A stretch of 27,388 nt of DNA from Ekhidna sp. (GTDB taxonomy: Bacteria > Bacteroidota > Bacteroidia > Cytophagales > Cyclobacteriaceae). Shown piece by piece: positions 1 to 8,026 of this stretch. Each line of letters starts with the position of its first letter. The stretch's first letter is position 1. The stretch spans positions 1 to 27,388 of the forward strand of contig JABSPG010000014.1 in assembly GCA_013214445.1 (NCBI GenBank), in the 5' to 3' direction. The position numbers were made by a program, and so were the translations under genes. The notes below the pieces were generated by a model. The model was not told the DNA's origin and did no database searches. It was given only the letters and a program-made list of their open reading frames with translations.

Positions 1-922
1 GATTTACTTTAAAAGAAAGGTCTTGGTAGAATGGGATAGCGGATGTTCCTGTTGCAGCGAGGCTTGCAATTCCGTATCTATACGATGCAACGAAAGAGGA
101 ATTGTTTTCTCTTTTTATGGGACCCTCTGCCATAAACTCTACTCCCGAGAATGCTGATAGCTGCCCTGTGAATTCGAACTTGTCTGTGTTGCCATTTCTA
201 AAAAACACATCAAAAACTGCTGCGTTTGCATTTCCATATTCTGCTGGGAAGGCACCTGTTAAAAAGTCAGAAGTACGCAAAAGATTTGTATTCAATGCAT
301 TTACAGGGCCACCACTTGTTCCTTGGGTTGCAAAGTGATTTGTTGTTGCGATGGGAATTCCCTCCACTCGCCACAGCAAGCCAGAGGGTGAATTTCCTCG
401 TACGACAATGTCATTACGGGCATCATTTGTGGAGTTTACCCCTGCAAAGGATGCAGCCAGCTTTGCCACGTCATTTCTACCCCCAGAAAACCGGGTAACC
501 TCTTCAAGGCTAAATGTTCTTGCACTTACCTTGGCCAGGTCATTAATGGGGAGGTCTTTATCTGCGGAAGCAGTCACTACTACCTCTTGCAAGGTTTCTA
601 CAGACTCTTCAAGCAGCACCCTTAGTACCACTTCTTTTCCGGATGTGACCAATACATTTGGAAGTGTCACGGATTTATAGCCGATGTAGGTGACTGCAAA
701 GGTTTGCCTACCCACCGGTACATCATCTAGTCTAAATTCACCATTTACGTCAGCAATATTTCCAACGACTGGATCAGAGCCTACAAGTTGTATGGTAGCT
801 CCAATAAGCGGATACTCTACTTGTGCATCTAGTATTACACCCTTTACTGTTTGGGTCTGCGCCAATACAGCTATCGATGTGAGTATTCCAAGTAGGGTTA
901 AGACAGCTTTTGAGGTTTTCAT
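1..922 (-). CDS. TonB-dependent outer-membrane receptor, N-terminal part (runs off left edge)
   Basis: The gene reads leftwards from an ATG at 922 and is still open at base 1, so about 307 N-terminal residues are visible. Residues 1-22 form a signal peptide ending at LAQTQ. Residues 25-108 are a carboxypeptidase-regulatory-like beta-sandwich (TVKGVILD, VNGEFRLDDVPVG, YIGYKSV), the usual N-terminal extension of Bacteroidota receptors. EVVVTAS (113-119) marks the start of the plug domain, which continues with GGRNDVAKLAASFAGV and DIVVRGNSP. The family takes up large or scarce substrates across the outer membrane with energy from TonB-ExbBD. The substrate cannot be told because the barrel is outside the window. 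The gene diverges from a LytS-type kinase at 1170, with 247 bp between them. No SusD partner is visible, since it would lie to the left. Confidence 0.93.
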   Translation of the reverse strand, partial: MKTSKAVLTLLGILTSIAVLAQTQTVKGVILDAQVEYPLIGATIQLVGSDPVVGNIADVNGEFRLDDVPVGRQTFAVTYIGYKSVTLPNVLVTSGKEVVLRVLLEESVETLQEVVVTASADKDLPINDLAKVSARTFSLEEVTRFSGGRNDVAKLAASFAGVNSTNDARNDIVVRGNSPSGLLWRVEGIPIATTNHFATQGTSGGPVNALNTNLLRTSDFLTGAFPAEYGNANAAVFDVFFRNGNTDKFEFTGQLSAFSGVEFMAEGPIKRENNSSFVASYRYGIASLAATGTSAIPFYQDLSFKVN

Positions 923-1169
923 CGTGTTTGTTAATTATTGATTCGATTGCTAACCTATTAGTATGTATTTCTTGATGAAACGCGAAAAACAGGGAGGAGG
1001 CCATTTTTTGTGCTGAAACCTCATTTTTTACAATTGAATCGTTTCTGAATGGTCGAAATGGGTGTTTTCCGTTTCACCCTTAAAAATCCTTGTTTTAGGG
1101 TACTATTCTACCTGTTCATTTCTGCTTGGCTATCGGAAGAGACATGTACTAAGCTATCTTTATGGAAGA

Positions 1170-2210
1170 ATGAAAATACGAGAGATACATGTCAGATGGT
1201 TTGGTATTCTATTTATTGCGTCACTAGCAACTATTGGTGATTGCATAGGGGAGAGAGTTGACTTCTGGTTCGTCCTGAAAGAGTACTTCATTTCTTTGAC
1301 TTTTACTTTGCTGTATTGGAATGGGTCTTTCGCTCTAATTGGTTTTTTTAGGAGACGATTTCCTGAAATAAGTAAAACAGGAAAGCGGTTAATTTATAGT
1401 GGACTTTGTATTGTTCTATGGATTCCACTTGGTGGGATGCCTCTCAAGCTTTTCTACAGTGCAGTAGGGTGGCGAGAGCCATTTGATTTTTCTACACATT
1501 TTGGCTATTTCCCTTTTAGTCTTACTGCGTCCATCTTGGTTACGCTTTCTTATGAAGCCTTTTATTTCTTCGATAAGTGGAAGGAGCAGTTTCGATTGAA
1601 TGAGCAATTAAAAAATCAGCAAATTAGAACACAGTACGAAGTGCTCCAAAATCAGATGAGTCCTCACTTTCTGTTCAATAGCCTAAATACGCTGACAAGT
1701 ATCATTCCCGAGAACGCTGATGCTGCAGTGGCCTTCACGGAACGGCTATCGGATGTTTACAGATACATTCTGCAGAATAAGGATCGTGAGCTTGTGACGT
1801 TGCAGGAAGAGATTGCTTTTGTTAAGTCGTATATGTTTTTACTCCATATGAGATACCCCGATAATCTCACAGTAGATTTTAATATTGAGGAGCGGTATTA
1901 TGACCTTACAATACCTCCATTGACCATTCAGATGTTAGCTGAAAATGCCATTAAGCACAACGTGGTTTCGAAATCCAAACCATTGAACATTGATATTTAC
2001 ATAGAAAATGGCAAATCGGTGGTAGTTAAGAATAACCTGCAGCGAAAAGAAAGTTTGGAAAAATCGACAAAAACAGGACTTGAAAACATTCGGAAGCGAT
2101 ACCGTATTCTGGGTGGAAAAGAGATTGATATAATTACCAGCGCATCAAATTATATGGTGGCTGTACCCCTAATTAATCTTTTAGAAGAACGAGATCTTAA
2201 CATGGCTTAA
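1170..2210 (+). CDS. LytS/YehU-type sensor histidine kinase (pair 1)
   Basis: This is a 346-residue membrane kinase. Four hydrophobic helices occupy the N-terminal half, then a short coiled segment (EQLKNQQIRTQYEVLQ) leads to the His_kinase motif QMSPHFLFNSLNTL with phospho-acceptor His166. The ATPase N-box is NAIKHN, and a reduced G-box reads KTGLENIRKRY. The reading frame is open back to an ATG at 1062, but I place the start at 1170, where MKIREIHVRWFGI resembles the normal beginning of this family in Bacteroidota; the extra 36 residues look non-native. Its partner is the LytTR regulator 61 bp downstream. The signal is unknown. The divergent TonB receptor is a possible target or signal source, but this is inference. 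Confidence 0.9.
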   Translation: MKIREIHVRWFGILFIASLATIGDCIGERVDFWFVLKEYFISLTFTLLYWNGSFALIGFFRRRFPEISKTGKRLIYSGLCIVLWIPLGGMPLKLFYSAVGWREPFDFSTHFGYFPFSLTASILVTLSYEAFYFFDKWKEQFRLNEQLKNQQIRTQYEVLQNQMSPHFLFNSLNTLTSIIPENADAAVAFTERLSDVYRYILQNKDRELVTLQEEIAFVKSYMFLLHMRYPDNLTVDFNIEERYYDLTIPPLTIQMLAENAIKHNVVSKSKPLNIDIYIENGKSVVVKNNLQRKESLEKSTKTGLENIRKRYRILGGKEIDIITSASNYMVAVPLINLLEERDLNMA

Positions 2211-2271
2211 TCGGATTCAAGTTGACCACTGAAATTACATATTATCATCCTTATCATTTCACATTAAACCA

Positions 2272-3030
2272 ATGAAAGTCCTTATTATCGAAGATGAGGC
2301 TCCTGCTTTTAGGAGATTAGAAAAGATACTATTAGAAATTGATCCCACCATCGAAATACTCGAAGTGCTTGATAGTGTGGAGGACACAGTCAAATGGATG
2401 AATAATCACGCTAAACCCGATTTGGCTTTAATGGACATTCAGATAAGCGATGGGATAAGTTTTCAGATCTTTGATCAATTTGAAGTAGAATGTCCTGTGA
2501 TTTTCACTACTGCTTTTGATGAATATTTACTTAAAGCCTTCAAGGTAAATAGCATCGATTATCTACTCAAACCAATCAAAAAGGAAGATCTGGAAGGTGC
2601 GCTTGAAAAATATAGAACCCTGAAATCCAGTTTCAATACAGAAGTGGATATGAGCGCATTGCTAAATCAAATCAACTTGACTGAGGTAAAATACAAATCG
2701 CGATTTTTGGTCAAACAGGGGGATAAGATGCTTGCCATAAGATCAGAGGACATTGTTTGCTTTCAAAGCAAGCATGGAGTCGTGCACATCAATACAAAAA
2801 CCGCGAAAATATACCTTTCTGACTTTACGCTAGATGAACTGACTCACCAATTGGATCCTCAGTTGTTTTGTAGAGCAAACCGACAATTCATTGTCAATGC
2901 GGATTACATCGAAATGGTGGAAAAATACTTTAAGGGTAAGCTTCTAGTCAAAATGGAAGGCTTCTCCGAAGATCAAATTCTGGTCAGTAGTGAGCGTGCT
3001 ACCACCTTTAAGCAATGGCTTGATCAGTAG
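2272..3030 (+). CDS. LytTR-family response regulator (pair 1)
   Basis: This 252-residue regulator has an N-terminal receiver domain: acidic pocket E7/D8, phosphorylated Asp55 in LALMDIQ, Thr80, and Lys100 in LLKPIKKEDL. A LytTR DNA-binding domain follows from about residue 145, starting at FLVKQGDKML and containing FCRANRQFIVNADYI. LytTR regulators bind direct repeats as dimers and usually activate a few promoters. It follows its kinase on the same strand. Its last 7 bases overlap the 3' end of the convergent small membrane protein gene. The N-terminus MKVLIIEDE is almost identical to that of the regulator at 3368-4120, so the pairs look like paralogues. Confidence 0.93.
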   Translation: MKVLIIEDEAPAFRRLEKILLEIDPTIEILEVLDSVEDTVKWMNNHAKPDLALMDIQISDGISFQIFDQFEVECPVIFTTAFDEYLLKAFKVNSIDYLLKPIKKEDLEGALEKYRTLKSSFNTEVDMSALLNQINLTEVKYKSRFLVKQGDKMLAIRSEDIVCFQSKHGVVHINTKTAKIYLSDFTLDELTHQLDPQLFCRANRQFIVNADYIEMVEKYFKGKLLVKMEGFSEDQILVSSERATTFKQWLDQ

Positions 3031-3386
3031 GATTTGGGCCTTTTCTTTTTCTTATTGGATAGAAAACGAAACGCGTTGACCATTTTGTAGGTGCCAATGA
3101 CCCCTGCAACTCCTCCTGTTACAAGTAAGACTTGGCCGAATTGATCATTGTTTCTTCCAAGCATGAGTCCACCAGCTATGGTAGTCGTATATCCCAGTGT
3201 TGCAATGAGAATTCCGCTTTGGAACTTTGATTGCGTCATTTCAAGATTCAGATTGATTTGGTCTACGTCTGTTTGAAGAGCCAAAAGTTGGATTTTCAAC
3301 GAATCATATTCAGTCGAATCTTGACCATAACTCCACGAAGGGAAGACAATGAATAAAGTGATTAGCGTTAGTGCTCGATAAACCAT
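3024..3386 (-). CDS. Small secreted or membrane protein of unknown function
   Basis: This is a 120-residue protein with a signal peptide (MVYRALTLITLFIVFPSWSYGQ) and a short predicted coiled stretch (TEYDSLKIQLLALQTDVDQINL). Two glycine-rich hydrophobic segments (LIATLGYTTTIAGGLMLG and VLLVTGGVAGVIGTY) and a basic tail (NKKKKRPK) follow. The layout suggests a hairpin membrane protein with a periplasmic coiled coil. Its start lies inside the last 19 bases of the upstream LytTR regulator gene, in another frame, so it is probably translationally coupled and co-transcribed with the second kinase/regulator pair. I do not recognise a family. It could be an accessory of that sensor. Confidence 0.75.
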   Translation of the reverse strand: MVYRALTLITLFIVFPSWSYGQDSTEYDSLKIQLLALQTDVDQINLNLEMTQSKFQSGILIATLGYTTTIAGGLMLGRNNDQFGQVLLVTGGVAGVIGTYKMVNAFRFLSNKKKKRPKSY

Positions 3387-4120
3387 TCTTTAAAGTGATT
3401 TACTTTTTCTCGGCTAAGTATAAATTCCTCCTTTGTAGGAATAGCCAAGGATAGTGTCAGTCTTTGATTTTTATAAGGTTTAATCTCTTTTATTGCCTCT
3501 TTGTTTACAATATGTTTCCTGTTTATGCGAAAAAAATCTTGATTTGAAAGGAGATCGTTTTCCAGTTGCTCTAAGGTAAAGTCGGTTAGATAGGTTTTGC
3601 CGTCGGTAATATCTACGGTATGTACAATCTTATTTTGTGAATAGAAGTAAGCAAGTTCTGACTGCTTTTTGGGAATTAGCTTTTGACCGGATTTTAACAA
3701 AAATCGTTTGGTTTGTTCTTTACCAAATCGATTCAGAATTTCTTTGATGTCGTTTTTCTCATTGCCAATCCTCTGAAATTTCTTTAAGGCTTTTATTAAA
3801 TCTTCTTCCTCTATAGGCTTGAGTAAATAATGTAGACTTTTAAAATCAAAAGCTTTAATCGTATATTCATCAAAGGCGGTAGTGAAAACTATTGGAACGG
3901 TTAGATCCAGGGTATCAAAAATTTCAAAACATGTGCCATCAGCCAGATGGATGTCAGAAAAAATCAAGTCCAGTTGCCCATTATTCGTTTTTAGGTATTG
4001 TATAGAATCTCTCACAGTATCCGTTGTATGGATAATTTCTGCGGTGGGATGAACTTTAAGGAGCAGACGAGCTAATCGACTGGCTGCAAGTTTTTCATCT
4101 TCAATAATCAGTACTTTCAT
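3368..4120 (-). CDS. LytTR-family response regulator (pair 2)
   Basis: This 250-residue regulator has a receiver domain with E7/D8, phosphorylated Asp56 (LIFSDIH) and Lys101 (LLKPIEEEDL). A LytTR domain starts at about residue 140 (RFLLKSGQKLIPKK) and contains FFRINRKHIVNKEAI, the stretch that usually includes DNA-contacting residues. It begins 8 bp after the stop codon of the kinase at 4129-5124 and overlaps the next small gene by 19 bp, so the three genes form a tight operon. Its targets are unknown; the fasciclin lipoprotein upstream on the same strand is the closest candidate. Confidence 0.93.
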   Translation of the reverse strand: MKVLIIEDEKLAASRLARLLLKVHPTAEIIHTTDTVRDSIQYLKTNNGQLDLIFSDIHLADGTCFEIFDTLDLTVPIVFTTAFDEYTIKAFDFKSLHYLLKPIEEEDLIKALKKFQRIGNEKNDIKEILNRFGKEQTKRFLLKSGQKLIPKKQSELAYFYSQNKIVHTVDITDGKTYLTDFTLEQLENDLLSNQDFFRINRKHIVNKEAIKEIKPYKNQRLTLSLAIPTKEEFILSREKVNHFKEWFIEH

Positions 4121-4128
4121 TCTCAGTA

Positions 4129-5124
4129 TTAAATTATCGGTAGTTTAACAATGTAATTGTCTTCAGTTTCCAGTACTTCAGGGATTGTTGTAGTCAAAAT
4201 CATGTACCGGTCTTTGATGTTTGCTAAGCCTAAACCAGATTTTTCGGGCTTGTTGCTTCTCAGTTTTTTGGCATTTTTAACCACAATCTTGTCCGATTGT
4301 TCTGAAATGTGAATCTTCAGTGGGAATGAACTAGAAACTTCATTGTGCTTAATGGCATTTTCAACCAATAGTTGAAGAGTGGCTGGAGGTATTTTATGAC
4401 CATTGGGATTAGCTAAATCAACATCAATATTCAAGCTATCCTGAAAACGTATTCTAAGCAAAAAGAGGTAGGATTCGAGGAATTCTAATTCCTCCTTAAG
4501 TGAAACAAGATTTACCCCCGTGTTTTGTAGTAGGTACCGATAGACCTTGCTGAGTTTATTTAGATACTTTACAGCGATCGATGGATCCTCTTCGATGATA
4601 GATGCAAGCGTATTTAGATTATTGAATAGGAAGTGTGGTTGTATTTGGTTTTTTAACGCCTCGAGTTTAGCCTCTGAAGTCTGTTTTTTTAGCTGTTCTT
4701 CTTGAAGCTGACTTTTGCTTAAAGCCTTATTGTACTGGGATATTGCGTTTACGCAATGAAGAAATAGGTTTATTCGAAACGCAAATCCCAGGGTTTGCTT
4801 AAAGCCGGGAAGCAGAATTTGATCATCTGATAACAGGCTTACGGTATAGGACGCAAGTAGTGAAATCAGTGCGACGGTGAAAACGCTCAGACCAAAGCGG
4901 TAGATGAGTTTGAGAGATAGTCTTCTTGTTGAAGTCCAAACTTTTTTTTGAATGAGGTGATTGCTTTCCCAAACTGCTACCGTGATAGATAAGATGACGA
5001 TAAGTAGCGTCAGGTCATCTATTCGTTGACCTAGTACTTTGTCTCCTTCGGTAAATTTTATATTCAAGAAAGAGTAAACCCCGAGTAGAAGTATGTATAA
5101 ATATCTATATCTAGTAGAAAACAT
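4129..5124 (-). CDS. LytS/YehU-type sensor histidine kinase (pair 2)
   Basis: This is a 331-residue membrane kinase with four predicted transmembrane helices at about 8-22, 37-56, 73-97 and 113-130. A coiled linker (KSQLQEEQLKKQTSEAKLEAL) leads to NQIQPHFLFNNLNTL with phospho-acceptor His164. The N-box is NAIKHN, and the G-box GLGLANIKDRY is the most complete of the three kinases in the window. The loops between helices are short, so the sensing surface is probably the membrane or a partner protein. It is followed 8 bp later by its regulator. A strong hairpin lies 14 bp upstream of its start codon, between it and the fasciclin gene. Confidence 0.92.
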   Translation of the reverse strand: MFSTRYRYLYILLLGVYSFLNIKFTEGDKVLGQRIDDLTLLIVILSITVAVWESNHLIQKKVWTSTRRLSLKLIYRFGLSVFTVALISLLASYTVSLLSDDQILLPGFKQTLGFAFRINLFLHCVNAISQYNKALSKSQLQEEQLKKQTSEAKLEALKNQIQPHFLFNNLNTLASIIEEDPSIAVKYLNKLSKVYRYLLQNTGVNLVSLKEELEFLESYLFLLRIRFQDSLNIDVDLANPNGHKIPPATLQLLVENAIKHNEVSSSFPLKIHISEQSDKIVVKNAKKLRSNKPEKSGLGLANIKDRYMILTTTIPEVLETEDNYIVKLPII

Positions 5125-5138
5125 CTTTAACAGTAAAT

Positions 5139-5161
5139 CCCTACCCCAAAATAGGGTAGGG
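5139..5161 (-). terminator. GC-rich hairpin between fasciclin gene and kinase 2
   Basis: A perfect 8-bp inverted repeat (CCCTACCC / GGGTAGGG) has a 7-base loop. Read on the minus strand, it follows the fasciclin stop codon by 18 bases and precedes the kinase start by 14 bases. The bases after it (ATTTACTGTT) are not a clean T-run, so it may be a weak terminator, an attenuator that lowers kinase expression relative to the lipoprotein, or an mRNA-stabilising stem. Confidence 0.5.
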
Positions 5162-5179
5162 CTATTACACTTTTATTTC

Positions 5180-6679
5180 TTAAGGAAGTTTTACTTGGTC
5201 AATCACATGTATAACACCATTTGTTGCCAAAATGTCTGTTGCAATGATTCCAGCATCGTCAAGACCTAATCCTAAAGCTCCATCTGTAGCTGTAATGGTA
5301 AAGTCACTGTTCAATGTCCAGTCACCACCAGCAAGTGGAGAAAGGGTTACTGAAGTGTTTCCATTCAATGCGTTAGGGATGTCTTCAGAAAATACTCTCC
5401 CTCCAAGAACATGGTACTGAAGAACCGTCGCGATTGTTTCCAATCCAACTGCTTCGACAAGGTCAGAAATGTCTGCACTTCCGTCACTGTTTTCATCACC
5501 TACTGCATCATACAATCTTTGAAAAGCCTCATCGGTTGGAGCAAAAACTGTAAACGGCCCATCGCCTGACAAAGCAGCGATCAGATCTGTGCTAGTTTCA
5601 TTCGATACTGCTGTTAGTGCGGCTACTAGTTGCGTAAACTCAGCGTCACTATCAGCACCTGCAAGAGCAACAGCTATCTCGACGATGTTGTTGCTCGCTG
5701 GCTCTAACATGAAATCGATAACGTGGACAACTCCATTCTCAGCTTCAATGTCAGTTGCAATTACTTGAGTTAATCCGTTGATGAATACGCCATCAGCATT
5801 GATGCTCAAGTAGAAGTCTCCGTTGAGTGTCTCCACAGCACTACCCGTTTCTGGGAGGTCAGCTTCTAGCACTTTAGCACCTAACACATGGTATTGTAAA
5901 ACAGCCCTTAAGGTTTCAATGTCAATACCTTCCAAAGATGTCACTCCAGCATCCGCAAATGCTTCGTTTGTTGGTGCGAAGACTGTCAATGACGCATCTC
6001 TGTTGATCAATGTTTCTAAAAGCCCAGCAGTGACTACTGCTTCAGTCAGTACGGTGAAATCCTTGTTGAAGTAAGCAGGTTCGACCACTGTGTTTACAAT
6101 ACTCGCTTCTAGTGAAGGAACCAATACTTGATTCACTACATGCACCACTCCATTGGTAGCAATTACGTCTGGAATCGCTACTCCAGCTGTATTTATCGAG
6201 ACACTGGATCCGGAAATTCCCACAGTCACAATGTCATCGGCTGATAAGAATGTTCCAATTTCTTGTCCATCGGATAGGTCAGTTGATTGGGCTGCTACTC
6301 CAGTTACGACGTGATATCTTAAAACTCTTTCCAAAACTGATTCTGGAATATCATCGAGTTCTGTTTGACCAATTGCGCCAAGTAAGGCGATAAATGCATC
6401 ATTTGTGGGAGCAAAGACGGTATAGGTTCCATCAGAGTTTAGGGCCTCTACCAAGTTTGGAAATTTTGTCAGTGCATCTAAAAGAATGGTTAGGTCATCA
6501 TTTCCTTGAGCAATCTGTACAATTGATTGAGTCACTGCATTATCCACTGGGGGAACTGTTGCCGGAGTGTCATCGTCACTACAGCTTGTCATAAACAGAA
6601 TGAACGCAATCATTGCGGCGCTTAAAAAAGCTCTTACACTTTTCATTATTCTAAAATTTTGTTTTTCGGTTTTCATCAT
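5180..6679 (-). CDS. Lipoprotein with three fasciclin (FAS1) domains
   Basis: The 499-residue reading frame encodes a surface lipoprotein. A hydrophobic signal ends in LFMTSC, with Cys33 as the lipidated residue, followed by the acidic SDDD that often accompanies outer-membrane export in Bacteroidota. Three FAS1 domains follow at about 48-190, 191-330 and 331-499. Each has the TVFAPT(N/D)(D/E)AF motif, a YHV(L/V) motif, and an end reading NGV(V/I)HV(V/I)(D/N). FAS1 domains mediate adhesion and matrix binding. An internal ATG at 6646 (MKSVRAFLSAAM) gives a more usual signal-peptide length and may be the real start. The gene lies upstream of kinase/regulator pair 2 on the same strand, so it could be co-transcribed with it or regulated by it. 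Confidence 0.93.
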   Translation of the reverse strand: MMKTEKQNFRIMKSVRAFLSAAMIAFILFMTSCSDDDTPATVPPVDNAVTQSIVQIAQGNDDLTILLDALTKFPNLVEALNSDGTYTVFAPTNDAFIALLGAIGQTELDDIPESVLERVLRYHVVTGVAAQSTDLSDGQEIGTFLSADDIVTVGISGSSVSINTAGVAIPDVIATNGVVHVVNQVLVPSLEASIVNTVVEPAYFNKDFTVLTEAVVTAGLLETLINRDASLTVFAPTNEAFADAGVTSLEGIDIETLRAVLQYHVLGAKVLEADLPETGSAVETLNGDFYLSINADGVFINGLTQVIATDIEAENGVVHVIDFMLEPASNNIVEIAVALAGADSDAEFTQLVAALTAVSNETSTDLIAALSGDGPFTVFAPTDEAFQRLYDAVGDENSDGSADISDLVEAVGLETIATVLQYHVLGGRVFSEDIPNALNGNTSVTLSPLAGGDWTLNSDFTITATDGALGLGLDDAGIIATDILATNGVIHVIDQVKLP

Positions 6680-6804
6680 TTGATTTTTTGTTGAACGATG
6701 AGAAAAGAACCGGCAGACCTTCAGATGTTTTCTTGCTTTCTCGCTAAATAGCTTTTTGATAGACTGAGCTGGCTATAAAACCTACTCAATTGTCGTTTTT
6801 ATTT

Positions 6805-7278
6805 ATGGTGCTTATTAGCACTATTCATCAATCAAAATGGATTTATTATGGTTATGGTTATGTGTTTATTTTATCTATTATCGGAGTAATTATTTCATTT
6901 CAAATGAATCCAATAGCTAGTCATAAACGGGAGAAGCGTGTGCTGATTGTGAGTGCTAGTTCACCGAGTAATGTTGGTTATAAGCGTCAGGAACAGCTTT
7001 TAACTAAAGGAAAAAAGGGTATGAAGGAGCGTGATTTAATCATATATAGATTGTATGACGGGAGTTGGTTAGATCATAAGAATGAACCTTTAGATGAGGA
7101 ACAAGCAAAGGCAATTCGTAAAGCCTACAAGATTCCTGAGGGAACCTTCTCTGTGACCTTAGTTGGCAAAGATGGTGGCGTAAAACTGGCGAAGGATGAC
7201 TTGGTGCCCACCAGGGAGCTATTTCAACTTATTGATAGCATGCCAATGCGGAAGGAAGAAATGAATCGTGGAATCTAA
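6805..7278 (+). CDS. DUF4174-domain protein with N-terminal membrane anchor
   Basis: The protein has about 157 residues. One hydrophobic segment (YVFILSIIGVIISF) is followed by a compact domain with RVLIVSASSPSN, a basic stretch, ERDLIIYRLYDG, TFSVTLVGKDGGVKL and a C-terminal LIDSMPMRKEEM. The last two motifs are characteristic of DUF4174, a thioredoxin-like family of unknown role often found in marine bacteria. The frame can be extended to a TTG at 6790, but the ATG at 6805 is more likely; a start at 6904 would remove the anchor. It is the only plus-strand gene between two minus-strand blocks, and it ends one base before the convergent regulator gene. Confidence 0.8.
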   Translation: MVLISTIHQSKWIYYGYGYVFILSIIGVIISFQMNPIASHKREKRVLIVSASSPSNVGYKRQEQLLTKGKKGMKERDLIIYRLYDGSWLDHKNEPLDEEQAKAIRKAYKIPEGTFSVTLVGKDGGVKLAKDDLVPTRELFQLIDSMPMRKEEMNRGI

Positions 7279-7279
7279 G

Positions 7280-8026
7280 CTAGCGATCTAGCCAGAGCTT
7301 AAATCCTTTCACTTTTTCACGACTGACAATCACTTGTTGGGCGTACTCAGGAATCAGTGTTAGTAGTAGTCGATTATTGAAGTAGGAGTCAATGGACTTA
7401 ATTGCAGAGTCACAAATAATCATGTGTCTATTTACTCTAAAAAAGAGGTCAGGGTCCACTAGGGTTTGAATCTCATCCAATGACTGATCAATGATAACAG
7501 ACTCATTTGAGCTGGTCTTTAGATAGGTAGTGCTCGATTCACTGTAAAAAAAAGCAATGTCTTGAGTGTTTATGGAACGGTATTTCAAGCCAGTTTTCAC
7601 CAAGAATTTCTTCTTGAAACCATTGTGTATGCCAGATCGCAGTGACTGAATCATTGAGTCTAAATCCCCCTTATTTCGTACCTTCTTTGCTTTTTCGACT
7701 GCTTTGATTAGATCCTCAGTTTTAATTGGTTTTAATAGATAATCGATACTGTTGTACTTGAAAATTTTCAAAACATACTGGTCAAAAGCCGTGGTAAAAA
7801 TGACCTGGGGATAAGACTTCATCGAATCTAGAATGTCAAAGCCAGTTCCATCACCAAGCTGAATATCCAAGAGGAGTATGTCAGGGGATTCATGCGCTTG
7901 GAACCATTCTTTTGCTGATTTTACAGAATGTAATGTCCCTAAAACCTCTATTGAAGTATGTTCGTTGATCAACTTCAACAATCGTTTGGCAGTTAGTTGC
8001 TCGTCTTCTATTATGATCGCATTCAT
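7280..8026 (-). CDS. LytTR-family response regulator (pair 3)
   Basis: This 248-residue regulator has a receiver domain (E7/D8; Asp54 in ILLLDIQLGDG; Thr79; Lys99 in LLKPIKTEDL) followed by a LytTR domain from about residue 139 (KKFLVKTGLKYRSI), with FFRVNRHMIICDSAI. Its ATG overlaps the stop codon of the kinase gene in an ATGA arrangement, so the two are translationally coupled. It is about as similar by eye to the regulators at 2272 and 3368 as they are to each other. Confidence 0.93.
   Translation of the reverse strand: MNAIIIEDEQLTAKRLLKLINEHTSIEVLGTLHSVKSAKEWFQAHESPDILLLDIQLGDGTGFDILDSMKSYPQVIFTTAFDQYVLKIFKYNSIDYLLKPIKTEDLIKAVEKAKKVRNKGDLDSMIQSLRSGIHNGFKKKFLVKTGLKYRSINTQDIAFFYSESSTTYLKTSSNESVIIDQSLDEIQTLVDPDLFFRVNRHMIICDSAIKSIDSYFNNRLLLTLIPEYAQQVIVSREKVKGFKLWLDR

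Noticed and set aside
690..1004. Short frames antisense to the TonB receptor and other frames antisense to clear genes
   Set aside because: They overlap well-supported genes, lack recognisable domains and have shadow-like composition.
1062..1169. Longer N-terminus for kinase 1 starting at 1062
   Set aside because: The added 36 residues look unlike the family N-terminus, while MKIREIHVRWFGI at 1170 fits it.
2220..2250. E. coli-like -35/-10 (TTGACC ... TATCAT) between kinase 1 and regulator 1
   Set aside because: Bacteroidota primary sigma uses a different consensus, and the spacing is poor.
5180..6679. Internal repeats of the FAS1 gene as a mobile or repeat element
   Set aside because: They are explained by three copies of a protein domain.
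7279..7292. GCTAG-CGAT-CTAGC stem between the DUF4174 gene and regulator 3 as a terminator
   Set aside because: Only 5 bp, AT-containing, and no T-run on either strand.
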